Shown piece by piece: positions 8,672 through 18,013 of a stretch of DNA of 32,213 nt. The position numbers were made by a program, and so were the translations under genes. How positions within the stretch are numbered: position 1 is the stretch's first letter; every line of letters starts with the position of its first letter. Below the pieces are notes generated by a model. That model saw only the letters and a program-made list of their open reading frames with translations. It was not told where the DNA came from and searched no databases. This DNA is from Acidobacteriota bacterium (GTDB lineage: Bacteria; Acidobacteriota; Thermoanaerobaculia; Multivoradales; SZUA-115): NCBI GenBank assembly GCA_003231035.1, contig QIHU01000370.1, positions 1-32,213 of the forward strand, written 5' to 3'.

Positions 8672-11338
8672 TCAGCCGAGCTGCTCCCGCACCAATCCTT
8701 CCACCGCTTCGAGGGCCTCATCCAGCTTCTCGGGCTCGCGACCACCCGCCTGCGCGAAGTCGGCACGACCACCGCCTCCGCCCCCCACCAGCGCGGCCGC
8801 CGCCTTGACCAGTTTGCCAGCGTGCACCCGCTCTCGCAGATCGTCGGTCACCGTCGCCACCAAGGTCACCTTGTCGTCGCTGCGCGCCCCCACGAAGACC
8901 ACTCCACTGCCCAGCTTCGAACGCAAGGCATCGACCATGTTGCGCAACTCGCCAGCTGGAGCCAAGGGAACCTCCCGCACCCACAGCTGGACTCCCTGGG
9001 CCACTTCGATCGTCGAGGGTTCCTGCGCGGATCCGCTCGCCGCCGACACCAGTTTGAGGCGAAGCTTGGCCAGCTCACTCTCTTTGTCTTTGACCTCGCG
9101 ACGCAGCCGGCCGATCTCCTCGGCGGCGCGCTCGGCCGGTGTACCGAGCCTTTCCTCGACCTCTTCCAACCAGCGCCTTCGCTGGCGCAGCCAGACGGAG
9201 GCACCCTCGCCGGTGAGGGCTTCAATGCGCCGCACTCCCGAGGCCACACCGCGCTCACCGACCACCACCAAGGGGCCGATCTGCCCGGTATTGGCAACGT
9301 GGCACCCACCGCACAGTTCCCGGCTGAAGCCCGGAATGGTTACCGTGCGCACCCGGTCGCCGTACTTCTCGCCGAAGAGGGCCATGGCGCCGGAGGCGAT
9401 CGCCTCCTCGTAGCTCGTCTCGGAGATCTCGGTCGCCAGCGCTCGTCGAATCCAGCCGTTACTCAGCTCTTCGATCGCCTCTTGCTGTCCATCGCTCAAC
9501 GGACTGCCGTGGGTGAAGTCAAAGCGCAGCCGCTCGGGGGCCACCAGCGAGCCCGCCTGGCGCACCCCGGGGCCGAGCACCTCGCGCAACGCCGCGTGCA
9601 GCAGGTGGGTCGCGGTGTGGTTGCGCTCGGTCGAGCGGCGGCGCTCGGCGTCCACTTCCAAGGCCAGGCTGGTTCCCTTCTCCAAGGTGCCCCGGCTCAC
9701 CCGCACGCGGTGCAAGAAGAGCCCACCAGAACTCTTGGTGGTGGCCAGGACTTCCGCCTGCCCGCCCGTCCAAGACAGACTCCCCGTGTCTCCAACTTGA
9801 CCGCCCGACTCGGCGTAGAAGACGGTGCGATCCAGAATCACTAGCCCTTCCGCCCCTTCGACAAGCCGTTCGGCATTGGGTTTCTCATCCGACCCTTCGT
9901 GGACCAGGCGGAGCACCACCGCCCCTTCTAGCACCACTTGGTCATAGCCCGTGAAGAGGGTGGGCTCCGCGTCGCCCTCGGCGCGCAACGCCGCTTGCAG
10001 CGCAGCGGCCCGCGCTTGCCCATCGCCCGTCGCCGCTCGGGAACGCTCGCGCTGCGCCTCCAGAGCCTGGCTAAAACCGGATTCGTCAATGGCGAAGCGC
10101 TCTTCCTGGGCAATTTCGCGGATCAACTCGAGCGGCAAGCCGTGGGTGTCGTAGAGGCGAAAGGTAACCTCACCGGCGAGTTCACCGGCCCCGGCCCGCC
10201 GCGCCTTTTCGATCTCTTCCTGCACTTGCCGAGCGGCGCTGGCGACGGTGGAGAGAAACTTCTCTTCCTCGGCCTGGACGGCGTCGCGCGAGGCCGCTTG
10301 GGTTGCGGCGAGTTCGGGATAGGCACCGCCCATGACCTCACCGACGACCGGTACCAGCCGATGGAGGAAGGGCTCTTCGAACCCTAGGCTTAACCCATGA
10401 CGCACGGCGCGGCGAAGGATCCGGCGCAGCACATAACCACGGCCTTCGTTACTGGGAATCACCCCGTCCGCGAGCAGGAAGGTGACGGCGCGCAGATGGT
10501 CGGCGATCACCCGCAGGGCGGTGTCACCCTCAGCGCCGCGCTGGCCGTAGGCTGCCCCCCCGGCCAAGGCCGCCGCCGCATCGATCAACGGCCGAAACAG
10601 GTCCGTATCGTAGTTCGACTCGACACCCTGCAACACCGCGGCGAAGCGCTCCAACCCGCCACCGGTATCGACCGACGGCTTGGGGAGCGGACGCTGAATG
10701 CCAGCGGCATCGCGGTCGAACTGCATGAAGACAAGGTTCCAGATTTCGAGGTAGCGACCGCTTTCCGCCCCTTGATGGAAGTCCACCGCCGGCAACTCGG
10801 GGTTACGATCAACCATGATCTCGGTGCAGGGGCCACAGGGGCCGGTATCGCCCATCGACCAGAAGTTGTCCTTGGCGCCGCAGCGCACCACGCGCTGGGG
10901 AGGTAGGGTTGAGAGTTTGAGCCACAGATCGTGCGCCTCGTCGTCCTCATGGAAGACCGTGGCGAAGAGGTGCTCGGGCTTCATCCCATAGACTTGGGTG
11001 ACCAACTCCCAGGCGAACTGGATCGCCTCTTCCTTGAAGTAGTCGCCGAAGGAGAAATTGCCCAGCATCTCGAAGAAGGTGTGATGACGCGGGCTGGGAC
11101 CGACGTTTTCCAGATCGTTGTGTTTGCCCGAAACTCGCAGACACTTCTGCGAGCTAGTGGCCCGCCGGCTGGGCGGCTCTTCGAGCCCCAGAAAGAAGTT
11201 CTTAAACGGCACCATCCCCGCATTGGTGAACAACAGGGTTGGATCGCCATGCGGCACCAGCGGCGCGCTCGGCGTCACCCGATGGCCACGCGCGGCGAAA
11301 AAATCGAGAAAACTCTGGCGAATATCTGCGCTCTTCAT
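8672..11338 (-). CDS. alaS: Alanyl-tRNA synthetase
   Basis: MKSADIRQSFLDFFAARGH, NVGPSPRHHTFFEMLGNFSFGDYFKEEAI, NHTATHLLHAALREVLG, SRELCGGCHVANTGQIG. Confidence 0.97.
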   Translation of the reverse strand: MKSADIRQSFLDFFAARGHRVTPSAPLVPHGDPTLLFTNAGMVPFKNFFLGLEEPPSRRATSSQKCLRVSGKHNDLENVGPSPRHHTFFEMLGNFSFGDYFKEEAIQFAWELVTQVYGMKPEHLFATVFHEDDEAHDLWLKLSTLPPQRVVRCGAKDNFWSMGDTGPCGPCTEIMVDRNPELPAVDFHQGAESGRYLEIWNLVFMQFDRDAAGIQRPLPKPSVDTGGGLERFAAVLQGVESNYDTDLFRPLIDAAAALAGGAAYGQRGAEGDTALRVIADHLRAVTFLLADGVIPSNEGRGYVLRRILRRAVRHGLSLGFEEPFLHRLVPVVGEVMGGAYPELAATQAASRDAVQAEEEKFLSTVASAARQVQEEIEKARRAGAGELAGEVTFRLYDTHGLPLELIREIAQEERFAIDESGFSQALEAQRERSRAATGDGQARAAALQAALRAEGDAEPTLFTGYDQVVLEGAVVLRLVHEGSDEKPNAERLVEGAEGLVILDRTVFYAESGGQVGDTGSLSWTGGQAEVLATTKSSGGLFLHRVRVSRGTLEKGTSLALEVDAERRRSTERNHTATHLLHAALREVLGPGVRQAGSLVAPERLRFDFTHGSPLSDGQQEAIEELSNGWIRRALATEISETSYEEAIASGAMALFGEKYGDRVRTVTIPGFSRELCGGCHVANTGQIGPLVVVGERGVASGVRRIEALTGEGASVWLRQRRRWLEEVEERLGTPAERAAEEIGRLRREVKDKESELAKLRLKLVSAASGSAQEPSTIEVAQGVQLWVREVPLAPAGELRNMVDALRSKLGSGVVFVGARSDDKVTLVATVTDDLRERVHAGKLVKAAAALVGGGGGGRADFAQAGGREPEKLDEALEAVEGLVREQLG

Positions 11339-11426
11339 GGTGGACCTCTCAGCGTGGTACATCCCCGCAAACCAGGGGGTCAACGGCCCGCGAGGATATC
11401 AGGCAGAGCGCAGTCGTGGTCCCCTC

Positions 11427-13358
11427 CTACCAGCCGCCACCACCGCCGCCACCCGAAGAACCACCGCCACCACCACCCCCGGAGCTACTCGAACTCGGTG
11501 CCGACACCCCCGTCGCCAAACCCACCGCGGCCGCCCCCCAGGAAGAGGTCGCCCCAGCGCCACCGAACGAGCCGCCGCCGCCGCTCCAACCGCTACCCCC
11601 GGCGCCCGCCGAGCGGCCAAACGAGCTACCACTCGTCCCCACCGCGGCTGACGAACTCCCCGCGAAGCTCTTGAACCACCGGTCCATATCCTTGTGCAGT
11701 CCGAAGGCCAAGAGATAGGGCAACCAGGCGTCGTCGAGATCGGGATCTTTCGACTCGAGCTGGCGGTGAAACTCCTCGCGCGCCGCCGCCAAGAGCTGTC
11801 GTTTGCGGATCACCCCGCGCCCCTGGCGGGTACGGGCCATGAATAGAAACCAGGCCGTGAAGGCCACCGGCAACAGCGCTAGGGCGGCGACCGAAACCCA
11901 GTCGGGTCGCCAGGAGACCCCTTCGAACGAGAAGAACGGAACACGGGCCATGACCAGACACAGCAGCCAGATCACCAGCGCCGGGATCAGAAAGGTGAGC
12001 GACACCAGGTCGAGCCGCCGCACCCGCTTGCGCCAATTGAAACTGAATACGCCTCCCAGGATCGTCGGCAAGAGCAACAGCATCCCGGCGGTGAGCGAAA
12101 GCGCCAAGGTCTGGTGAAGTTTCATCACCATCACCACGACCAGAAGCACCCCAACCGCGGCGAACAAGAGAAGTGTGGATCGCGGCGACGGTGACGGTCG
12201 CCGCGTGTCAGCGCGGACGATCTGCTCCACCCGGCGGTTCAAGAAAGGGGCGATCACCGACGCCGGCTGGAAGCCCTTCTTACGGTAGTGATGGCGAATC
12301 GCCTCGGTGTCCGTCTCCCTGCCCCCGTCGAAGAAGAGTTTGAGGACGAGCTTGTGCTCGTAGCTCGACAGCTCCCCCATCTTGGCGGTGAGCCGCAAGC
12401 GCAGCAGATCCGATCCGAAGCGGGTGGTCTTGGCCACGACCTCACTGCTCAGTTTGCCTTCGAGTTCCATGCGCGCCAGCACCGCCGCCACCTCCGGCGG
12501 GCCGATCGCCTCGTCCCACAGCGCACCGACCAGCTCCGGCGACAGATCGAAGAGGTGCTTCTCCAGCCAGTCGCGACCGAGCGGGTGCGGGATCTCCGGC
12601 TCGGCGTAGCGCCCGGCCGCGACCTCACCCCGCCGGAAGCGCACATACCCCATCGCCATAGCCACCAAGGCCGCGACGAACAAAGCGTAAACCCCCGACC
12701 TCGGCAAGGAGTGCAAGGCCGCCGACGGCCGACCTTCCCCAAGGTAGGTGAACTCCGTGGTCAGCAACATGCCGCGACCGGCGGCGAGATCTTCGACCGT
12801 GTGTCGGCCCGCCACGGCGGAGGCGCCGCGCCACACCGGATCGATCTCTAGATCCAGCGAAAAATGGACGATCGGCCCCACCCGGTCGGGGAAAGCAAAG
12901 TCGTGGTCGAAGCGGTAGCGGTCCCCTTGTTGATCGAGAACTCCAAACAGCGTGTATTCGATCAGGTAGGTGATCGGTGTCGCATCGAAGGGCGGATCGC
13001 TCGTTGCGCGACTGCGCCAGCGCAAGACGTTGGAGCGAGTCCACTCATAGTGATCGACCTGGCTTAGATCCCCTTTCATCAATGGGTAGCCGCCCGCGGC
13101 GGACGATTCCAAGCGCGAAATCCGTACCAGCTCTAGCTCCTGGCCGGTCGCCAAGCGAAAGATCCGCTCCCCGCCGTTCCAGTCGCCGGTGAAGACCATC
13201 GTCTGCCGCTCGGTGACGTGCAGCAACCCTGTGGAGTCCAGCCGCGCGGTCACCGCCATCTCGTCCCAATACAAATCGCGCGCCCGCGCCGCCGCCGAGC
13301 AAGCGATCAGTAGCCACAACACCAACCCGGCCCCACACAGCAACCGAGACCTTCGCAT
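11427..13358 (-). CDS. DUF2207-like membrane protein with Gly/Ser-rich C-terminus
   Basis: Signal-like N-terminus, N-terminal beta-rich domain (TERQTMVFTGDWNGGERIF), internal TM segments and Gly/Ser tail ending SSGGGGGGGW; SD-like ggagg upstream. Confidence 0.8.
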   Translation of the reverse strand: MRRSRLLCGAGLVLWLLIACSAAARARDLYWDEMAVTARLDSTGLLHVTERQTMVFTGDWNGGERIFRLATGQELELVRISRLESSAAGGYPLMKGDLSQVDHYEWTRSNVLRWRSRATSDPPFDATPITYLIEYTLFGVLDQQGDRYRFDHDFAFPDRVGPIVHFSLDLEIDPVWRGASAVAGRHTVEDLAAGRGMLLTTEFTYLGEGRPSAALHSLPRSGVYALFVAALVAMAMGYVRFRRGEVAAGRYAEPEIPHPLGRDWLEKHLFDLSPELVGALWDEAIGPPEVAAVLARMELEGKLSSEVVAKTTRFGSDLLRLRLTAKMGELSSYEHKLVLKLFFDGGRETDTEAIRHHYRKKGFQPASVIAPFLNRRVEQIVRADTRRPSPSPRSTLLLFAAVGVLLVVVMVMKLHQTLALSLTAGMLLLLPTILGGVFSFNWRKRVRRLDLVSLTFLIPALVIWLLCLVMARVPFFSFEGVSWRPDWVSVAALALLPVAFTAWFLFMARTRQGRGVIRKRQLLAAAREEFHRQLESKDPDLDDAWLPYLLAFGLHKDMDRWFKSFAGSSSAAVGTSGSSFGRSAGAGGSGWSGGGGSFGGAGATSSWGAAAVGLATGVSAPSSSSSGGGGGGGSSGGGGGGGW

Positions 13359-13410
13359 GGTACCTCCCTACTTTTCTTGCGCCAGTCGAGGCCTTTCCTC
13401 ACGGCGCGCC

Positions 13411-15204
13411 TCAAATGATCAACCGCACACCACCCATCTCCGCGATCCCGTAGGGGAAATGGTCGCCTGGCGAACCGATGAACATGAAGTTCTGGGGAAT
13501 CTTCCATTCGGCGGACAAGCGGGCGATCAGCTCCGGTCCGAACTGGTCTTCCAGCACGACGAAATCGATATCGATACTCGGGTAGGCCTCGTCGAGAAAA
13601 TCCAGATCCCGCTGCAAGCGATCGGGCAGCTTGTTCTGCTCATTGATCACCGTGACCACTTTGATCCGGTTGGTGTGTTCGTTGCGTTTGACGTACAGCA
13701 TTGCCCGGTTGAGGGTCGCCACGTTGTCGCCGCGGGTGAAGAAAACCACCTGCTGCGACTTGATCTCAGCGATCTTGGCGCGGATGGCCTCGGAGCTGCG
13801 GGTGGTGAACCCAGAGACCGAGTCCGCCACCGATTGCACCACCGCCAAGCAGAAGTTCAGCAGACCGATGCGGAAGAGCATCACCATGATGAACAGGACC
13901 GAGATCCCGAAGTAGACGCCAAACACAATGACTTTGGGCCGGTTGTCATCGCCGATGGTGTTCCCAGCCAATCCAATCAGTACCGCGATAATGCCCACGA
14001 TCACCGCCACCCAGCTCGCTCTCTCGGGTCGTGGAAGGCGGGCGCGCCGAACCTTCAGCAAGACATTGCCGAGACCGAAGAGCACCATGACCAAGAGGAA
14101 CGAGATGGTGTAGACACCGGCCAACGCAAGGATGTCACCCTTGGTGATCAGCAAGACCGAAACGCTGAGCAGGAAGAAGGCGATGATGATCCGGTGCGAA
14201 GTGCCACGGCGGTTGGTCTTGAGCAGGAACTGAGGTAGAACACGGTCGAGAGTCATGCGACGGATGAGGCCGGTAACCCCGATGTAGGAGGTCAGCACGG
14301 CTCCCGAAAGCACCAAGACGGCGTCGACTGAAATCAAAGTCGACAGCCAGCCGCCGCCGGCCACGTCCCCCATGTGCGCCAACAGCGCCTCCTGGTGTGT
14401 CTTCACGTCCGGGATTCTAACTAGTGCCAAGGCCAGAATCGCCATCAGCGGGTTGAAGACGGTCACCGCGATCCACATGTTGCGTAGCGTCTTGGTGAAA
14501 ACCCCCTTCTCTTGCTCTTCCACGAAGTTGGCCGAGCTCTCAAAGCCGGAGATCCCGAGCATCGCCGCCGCGAACCCGAAAAAGAGCGCCTTGACCGGCC
14601 CACCGGGGGCCGGAGTGGCGAAGTTGGCCTGCAAGATCTCCGTCCCGTGTTGCAAGATCCACACGCCACCAGCCACCAGGAGCACCACCAGGGCGCTCAA
14701 GTGGAAGATGAAGATCCCCACCGCCACCTTGGACGATTCGCCGATGCCGATAATGGTCAGGACCATGAAGACGACCAGCAGGGCGATAGTCGAGGGAATG
14801 ATCGGCAGACTATGGGCCAGCGAATGCAGGTAGTGCATCGCTTCGCTCGCGGAGATGACCGCCGTCGCCATGTAGGACAGCAGAGTCAAACAAGCAGCCA
14901 GCGACGCCACCGACTTCGCGGTGGTGTTGAGCAATGCGTTGTAAGCACCGCCGTTGAGAGGCAGTGCCCCCACGACTTCGGCGTAGACCTTGCGAAACAG
15001 AAAGAGAACCGCTCCCACCACCAACAGGGCCAGCCAGGCGTACTTTCCGGCGGCCATGATCGCTAGAGCCGAAACGTATAGACACGACGAGGTGATGTCA
15101 TTGCCGCAGATGGCCGTGGCCGGCAACTCCGATAGTTTCTCGTGGCCGTGGACCGAGGCAGGGGCGTCACCGCCCTCGGGAAGGGACAGTTCTAGTTCAC
15201 TCAT
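13411..15204 (-). CDS. APC superfamily amino acid permease with C-terminal cytoplasmic domain
   Basis: ATAICGNDITSSCLYVSALAIMAAGKYAWLALLVV, PLNGGAYNALLNT and multiple TM segments; about 130-aa soluble C-terminal region. Confidence 0.87.
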   Translation of the reverse strand: MSELELSLPEGGDAPASVHGHEKLSELPATAICGNDITSSCLYVSALAIMAAGKYAWLALLVVGAVLFLFRKVYAEVVGALPLNGGAYNALLNTTAKSVASLAACLTLLSYMATAVISASEAMHYLHSLAHSLPIIPSTIALLVVFMVLTIIGIGESSKVAVGIFIFHLSALVVLLVAGGVWILQHGTEILQANFATPAPGGPVKALFFGFAAAMLGISGFESSANFVEEQEKGVFTKTLRNMWIAVTVFNPLMAILALALVRIPDVKTHQEALLAHMGDVAGGGWLSTLISVDAVLVLSGAVLTSYIGVTGLIRRMTLDRVLPQFLLKTNRRGTSHRIIIAFFLLSVSVLLITKGDILALAGVYTISFLLVMVLFGLGNVLLKVRRARLPRPERASWVAVIVGIIAVLIGLAGNTIGDDNRPKVIVFGVYFGISVLFIMVMLFRIGLLNFCLAVVQSVADSVSGFTTRSSEAIRAKIAEIKSQQVVFFTRGDNVATLNRAMLYVKRNEHTNRIKVVTVINEQNKLPDRLQRDLDFLDEAYPSIDIDFVVLEDQFGPELIARLSAEWKIPQNFMFIGSPGDHFPYGIAEMGGVRLII

Positions 15205-15250
15205 GGTGGGCGCATTGTGCCAGGAAGAGGCAAGTAGGTCGAGCGAGAGA

Positions 15251-15270
15251 GGGCAGGGCAAGCCCTGCCC
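15251..15270. repeat. Perfect inverted repeat GGGCAGGGC-AA-GCCCTGCCC between recX and the permease gene
   Basis: 9-bp arms, 2-nt spacer, immediately after the recX stop codon; no T-tract on either side. Confidence 0.6.
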
Positions 15271-15762
15271 CTACTCCTCGTCTTGCGCCTTGGCGTGGCA
15301 CTCCTCGCGGAGTTCGTCGACAAGGGCAAAGATCGAGCCTCGGGAGAAACCCTTGCGATCTAGATGACGGGCCAGAACACGGGGGTCTAGCTTCCCGCGG
15401 CGGCTCCGCCGCCAGGCGGCGGCACTCTGGCGAGCGAGGGGTAGATCATCCCTCGGCACCAGTTCTAGCGCCTCTTCCACCGCTTCGGCGGCCGCCCCTT
15501 TGCGCACCAAGGCGGCGCGCAGCCGGCGGGCCCCCTCGCCACCTCGACGCAGCCGCCCTTCCACGTAGCCGCGCGCGGTGCGACGGTCGTTCAGATAGTC
15601 GAGTTCGGTCAACCTCGAGATCGTCGCCGCGATCTCGGCTGACGGGTAGTCCCGCTTCTCGAGCTTGACTTCGAGCTGGCGAACGAAATGAGGTTGACGG
15701 GCAAGCAGGTCCACCGCCTTCTCGAAACAGCTGACCGGCGCGCGCGGTGCTGGCCGGCTCAC
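15271..15762 (-). CDS. recX: Regulatory protein RecX
   Basis: LLARQPHFVRQLEVKLEKRDYPSAEIAATISRLTELDYLNDRRTARGYVEGRLRRGGEGARRLRAALVRKG is typical of RecX. Confidence 0.88.
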   Translation of the reverse strand: MSRPAPRAPVSCFEKAVDLLARQPHFVRQLEVKLEKRDYPSAEIAATISRLTELDYLNDRRTARGYVEGRLRRGGEGARRLRAALVRKGAAAEAVEEALELVPRDDLPLARQSAAAWRRSRRGKLDPRVLARHLDRKGFSRGSIFALVDELREECHAKAQDEE

Positions 15763-16931
15763 CCCGTTTCGATCTCGAACTGCGACGCCTCGCTCAGCAG
15801 ATCATCCTCGCCCTGCAACTCCAGCGAACTCTCCATCTCTTCGCGCGAAATATCGGCGGTGAACTGCACACCCTGGATCTTGAGCTTGAACTCGTCCGGG
15901 TTGGTGGCTCGCCGGATCGCCTCGTCGAGGGTAATCAGCCCGCTTTTGTAGAGCTGGAAGAGCGACTGGTCGAAGGTCTGCATTCCGTACTGGCTGGTAC
16001 CCAGTGAGATCTGCTCGCGGATGAACTTGGTCTTCTCTTTGTTCTCGATGCAGTCGCGGATGTACGGGGTCACCCGCATGACTTCGACCGCCGGCACCCG
16101 GCCGATGCCGTCGGCGCGGGGTAGTAGACGCAACGAGATCACCGCTTTGAGAACCTGGCCAAGCTGGATTCGAATCTGCTTCTGGTGGTGCGGCGGAAAG
16201 ACCGAGATAATCCGGTTGATGGTTTCGGTCGCATCCAAGGTATGCAAGGTCGACAAGACCATGTGGCCGGTCTCGGCGGCGAGCAAAGCCGTCTCGATGG
16301 TCTCGTAGTCGCGCATTTCACCGACCAGGATGACATCGGGATCTTGCCGCAAGGCCGAGCGCAGAGCGCCTGAGAAGGTGCGCGTGTCGACGTCGATTTC
16401 GCGCTGGTTGATGATCGCCTTCTTGTCGCGATGCAAGAACTCGATCGGATCCTCGATGGTCATGATGTGTTCGGTGCGCTCGGCGTTGATGGCGTCGATC
16501 ATCGCCGCCAGGGTGGTCGATTTCCCGGAACCGGTGGTGCCGGTGCACAGCACCAACCCACGGCGCTCGTCACAGATCTTCGACAGCACCGCGGGAAGCA
16601 TCAACTCCTTGAGGTTCTTGATCCGCGCCGGGATGACGCGCAAGACCAGCCCGACCGTGCCGCGCTGCTGAAAGATGTTGCAACGGAAGCGGCCCAAGCC
16701 AGGCACCGAATAGGCGATGTCGATCTCGAACTCTTCCTTGAACCGCTGCTTCTGGCGCGCGTTCATGATCGAGAAGGCCATGGCGATGGTGTCTTCCTGC
16801 ATCAGCCGCTTGATCTCTTGCAGCGACTGCAACTCACCATCGATCCGAATGACCGGGTTGCTACCGACCTTGAGATGAAGATCGGAAGCCTTGCGCTCGA
16901 CCGCCACTTTCAGCAAATCGTTGATATTCAT
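15759..16931 (-). CDS. pilT: Type IV pilus retraction ATPase PilT
   Basis: MNINDLLKVAVERKASDLHLKVGSNPVIRIDGEL, Walker A GTTGSGKSTTLAAMID, EDPIEFLH, VGEMRDYETIETALLAAETGHMVLSTLHT. Confidence 0.94.
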   Translation of the reverse strand: MNINDLLKVAVERKASDLHLKVGSNPVIRIDGELQSLQEIKRLMQEDTIAMAFSIMNARQKQRFKEEFEIDIAYSVPGLGRFRCNIFQQRGTVGLVLRVIPARIKNLKELMLPAVLSKICDERRGLVLCTGTTGSGKSTTLAAMIDAINAERTEHIMTIEDPIEFLHRDKKAIINQREIDVDTRTFSGALRSALRQDPDVILVGEMRDYETIETALLAAETGHMVLSTLHTLDATETINRIISVFPPHHQKQIRIQLGQVLKAVISLRLLPRADGIGRVPAVEVMRVTPYIRDCIENKEKTKFIREQISLGTSQYGMQTFDQSLFQLYKSGLITLDEAIRRATNPDEFKLKIQGVQFTADISREEMESSLELQGEDDLLSEASQFEIETG

Positions 16932-17911
16932 GATCTCACCTCCACCGACTCGCTCTCTGACCGTGCCACGGCCGCCGGCGGGCAGTAGGTCAACCAATGA
17001 TGGGGATCGGGGCGCCGGCCGTGGACCATATCCAGATAGGCCGTCATCAAGCGGCGGGTGATCGGCCCCGGCTTGCCATCACCGACCGGAATCCGGTCGA
17101 CGGAGCGAATCGGTGTCACTTCGGCGGCGGTGCCGGTGAAGAAGGCTTCTTCGCAGGTGTAGAGCATGGCGCGCGGCAGCCGCCCTCTGCGCACGGGGAT
17201 TCCCAGATCCTTGGCCAAGGTGAGGATCGTCGAACGGGTGATCCCCGGCAGAATCGAAGAGACCCGAGGCGGGGTCAGCAAGACGCCTTCACTGACCAGG
17301 AATAGGTTCTCGCCCGACCCTTCCGACAGGTGACCGGCTTCGTCGAGGGCAATCCCCTCGGCATAGCCGCCGATGATCGCCTCCATCTTGATCAGCTGAC
17401 TGTTGAGGTAGGTGCCAGTCGCCTTCGCCGCGGCCGGGAAGCCGCTCGGCGCCAACCGCCGCCAGGTTGAAACACAGGCGTCGACACCCTGCTCCAGAGC
17501 CTCTTCACCCAGGTACTTGCCCCAAGGCCAAACGGCGACGAAGGTCTCGATCGGGTTGTTGAGCGGATTGACTCCCAGCGAGCCAAAGCCACGAAAGACG
17601 ATTGGACGCACGTAGCATTCCTTGTACTCATTGGCGTCGATCGTCTCGATCGCCGCCTGGCACAACTCGTCCACGCTGAACGGGAGTTCGGCCCGAAAAA
17701 TCTTGCACGACGCCACCAGTCGCTTCATGTGATCCTGCAAACGAAAGACGGCCGGCCCCCGCTGTGTCTCATAGCAACGGATCCCTTCGAACCACCCGGA
17801 GCCGTAGTGGAGCGCGTGGGTCAGTACATGCACGGATGCATCTTCAAAACGAATCAGCTCCCCGTTCTTCCACACCCAGCGCACCGTCTCGAAAGGATCG
17901 TTCGACACCAT
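16928..17911 (-). CDS. ilvE: Branched-chain amino acid aminotransferase
   Basis: WVWKNGELIRFEDASVHVLTHALHYGSGWFEGIRCYET, ATGTYLNSQLIKMEAI, LDEAGHLSEGSGENLFLV; ATGA overlap with pilT. Confidence 0.94.
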   Translation of the reverse strand: MVSNDPFETVRWVWKNGELIRFEDASVHVLTHALHYGSGWFEGIRCYETQRGPAVFRLQDHMKRLVASCKIFRAELPFSVDELCQAAIETIDANEYKECYVRPIVFRGFGSLGVNPLNNPIETFVAVWPWGKYLGEEALEQGVDACVSTWRRLAPSGFPAAAKATGTYLNSQLIKMEAIIGGYAEGIALDEAGHLSEGSGENLFLVSEGVLLTPPRVSSILPGITRSTILTLAKDLGIPVRRGRLPRAMLYTCEEAFFTGTAAEVTPIRSVDRIPVGDGKPGPITRRLMTAYLDMVHGRRPDPHHWLTYCPPAAVARSESESVEVRS

Positions 17912-17984
17912 TTTCACCTCGCTAGTCTCACTGCGGTCAGAGCACCTTAAATTGTTGCAAATACAAGCCTTTGCCGGGCTTTGG

Positions 17985-18013
17985 ATCATAGCTCCGGGGC
18001 AATATCCTGTCAA
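17985..18013 (-). promoter_or_regulatory. Sigma-70-type promoter for ilvE: TTGACA-N17-TATGAT
   Basis: Minus strand reads TTGACAGGATATTGCCCCGGAGCTATGAT; perfect -35, 5/6 -10, 17-bp spacer, SD-like GAGGTG before the ilvE ATG. Confidence 0.8.

Noticed and set aside
8468-9844. Long plus-strand ORF (458 aa) opposite alaS
   Set aside because: Shadow frame of a highly conserved gene in GC-rich DNA; low-complexity His/Arg/Gln-rich translation with no recognisable motif.
11239-11718. Pro-rich plus-strand ORF (PPPPPPEEPPPPPPPE...)
   Set aside because: Complement of the Gly/Ser-coding tail of the DUF2207-like gene.
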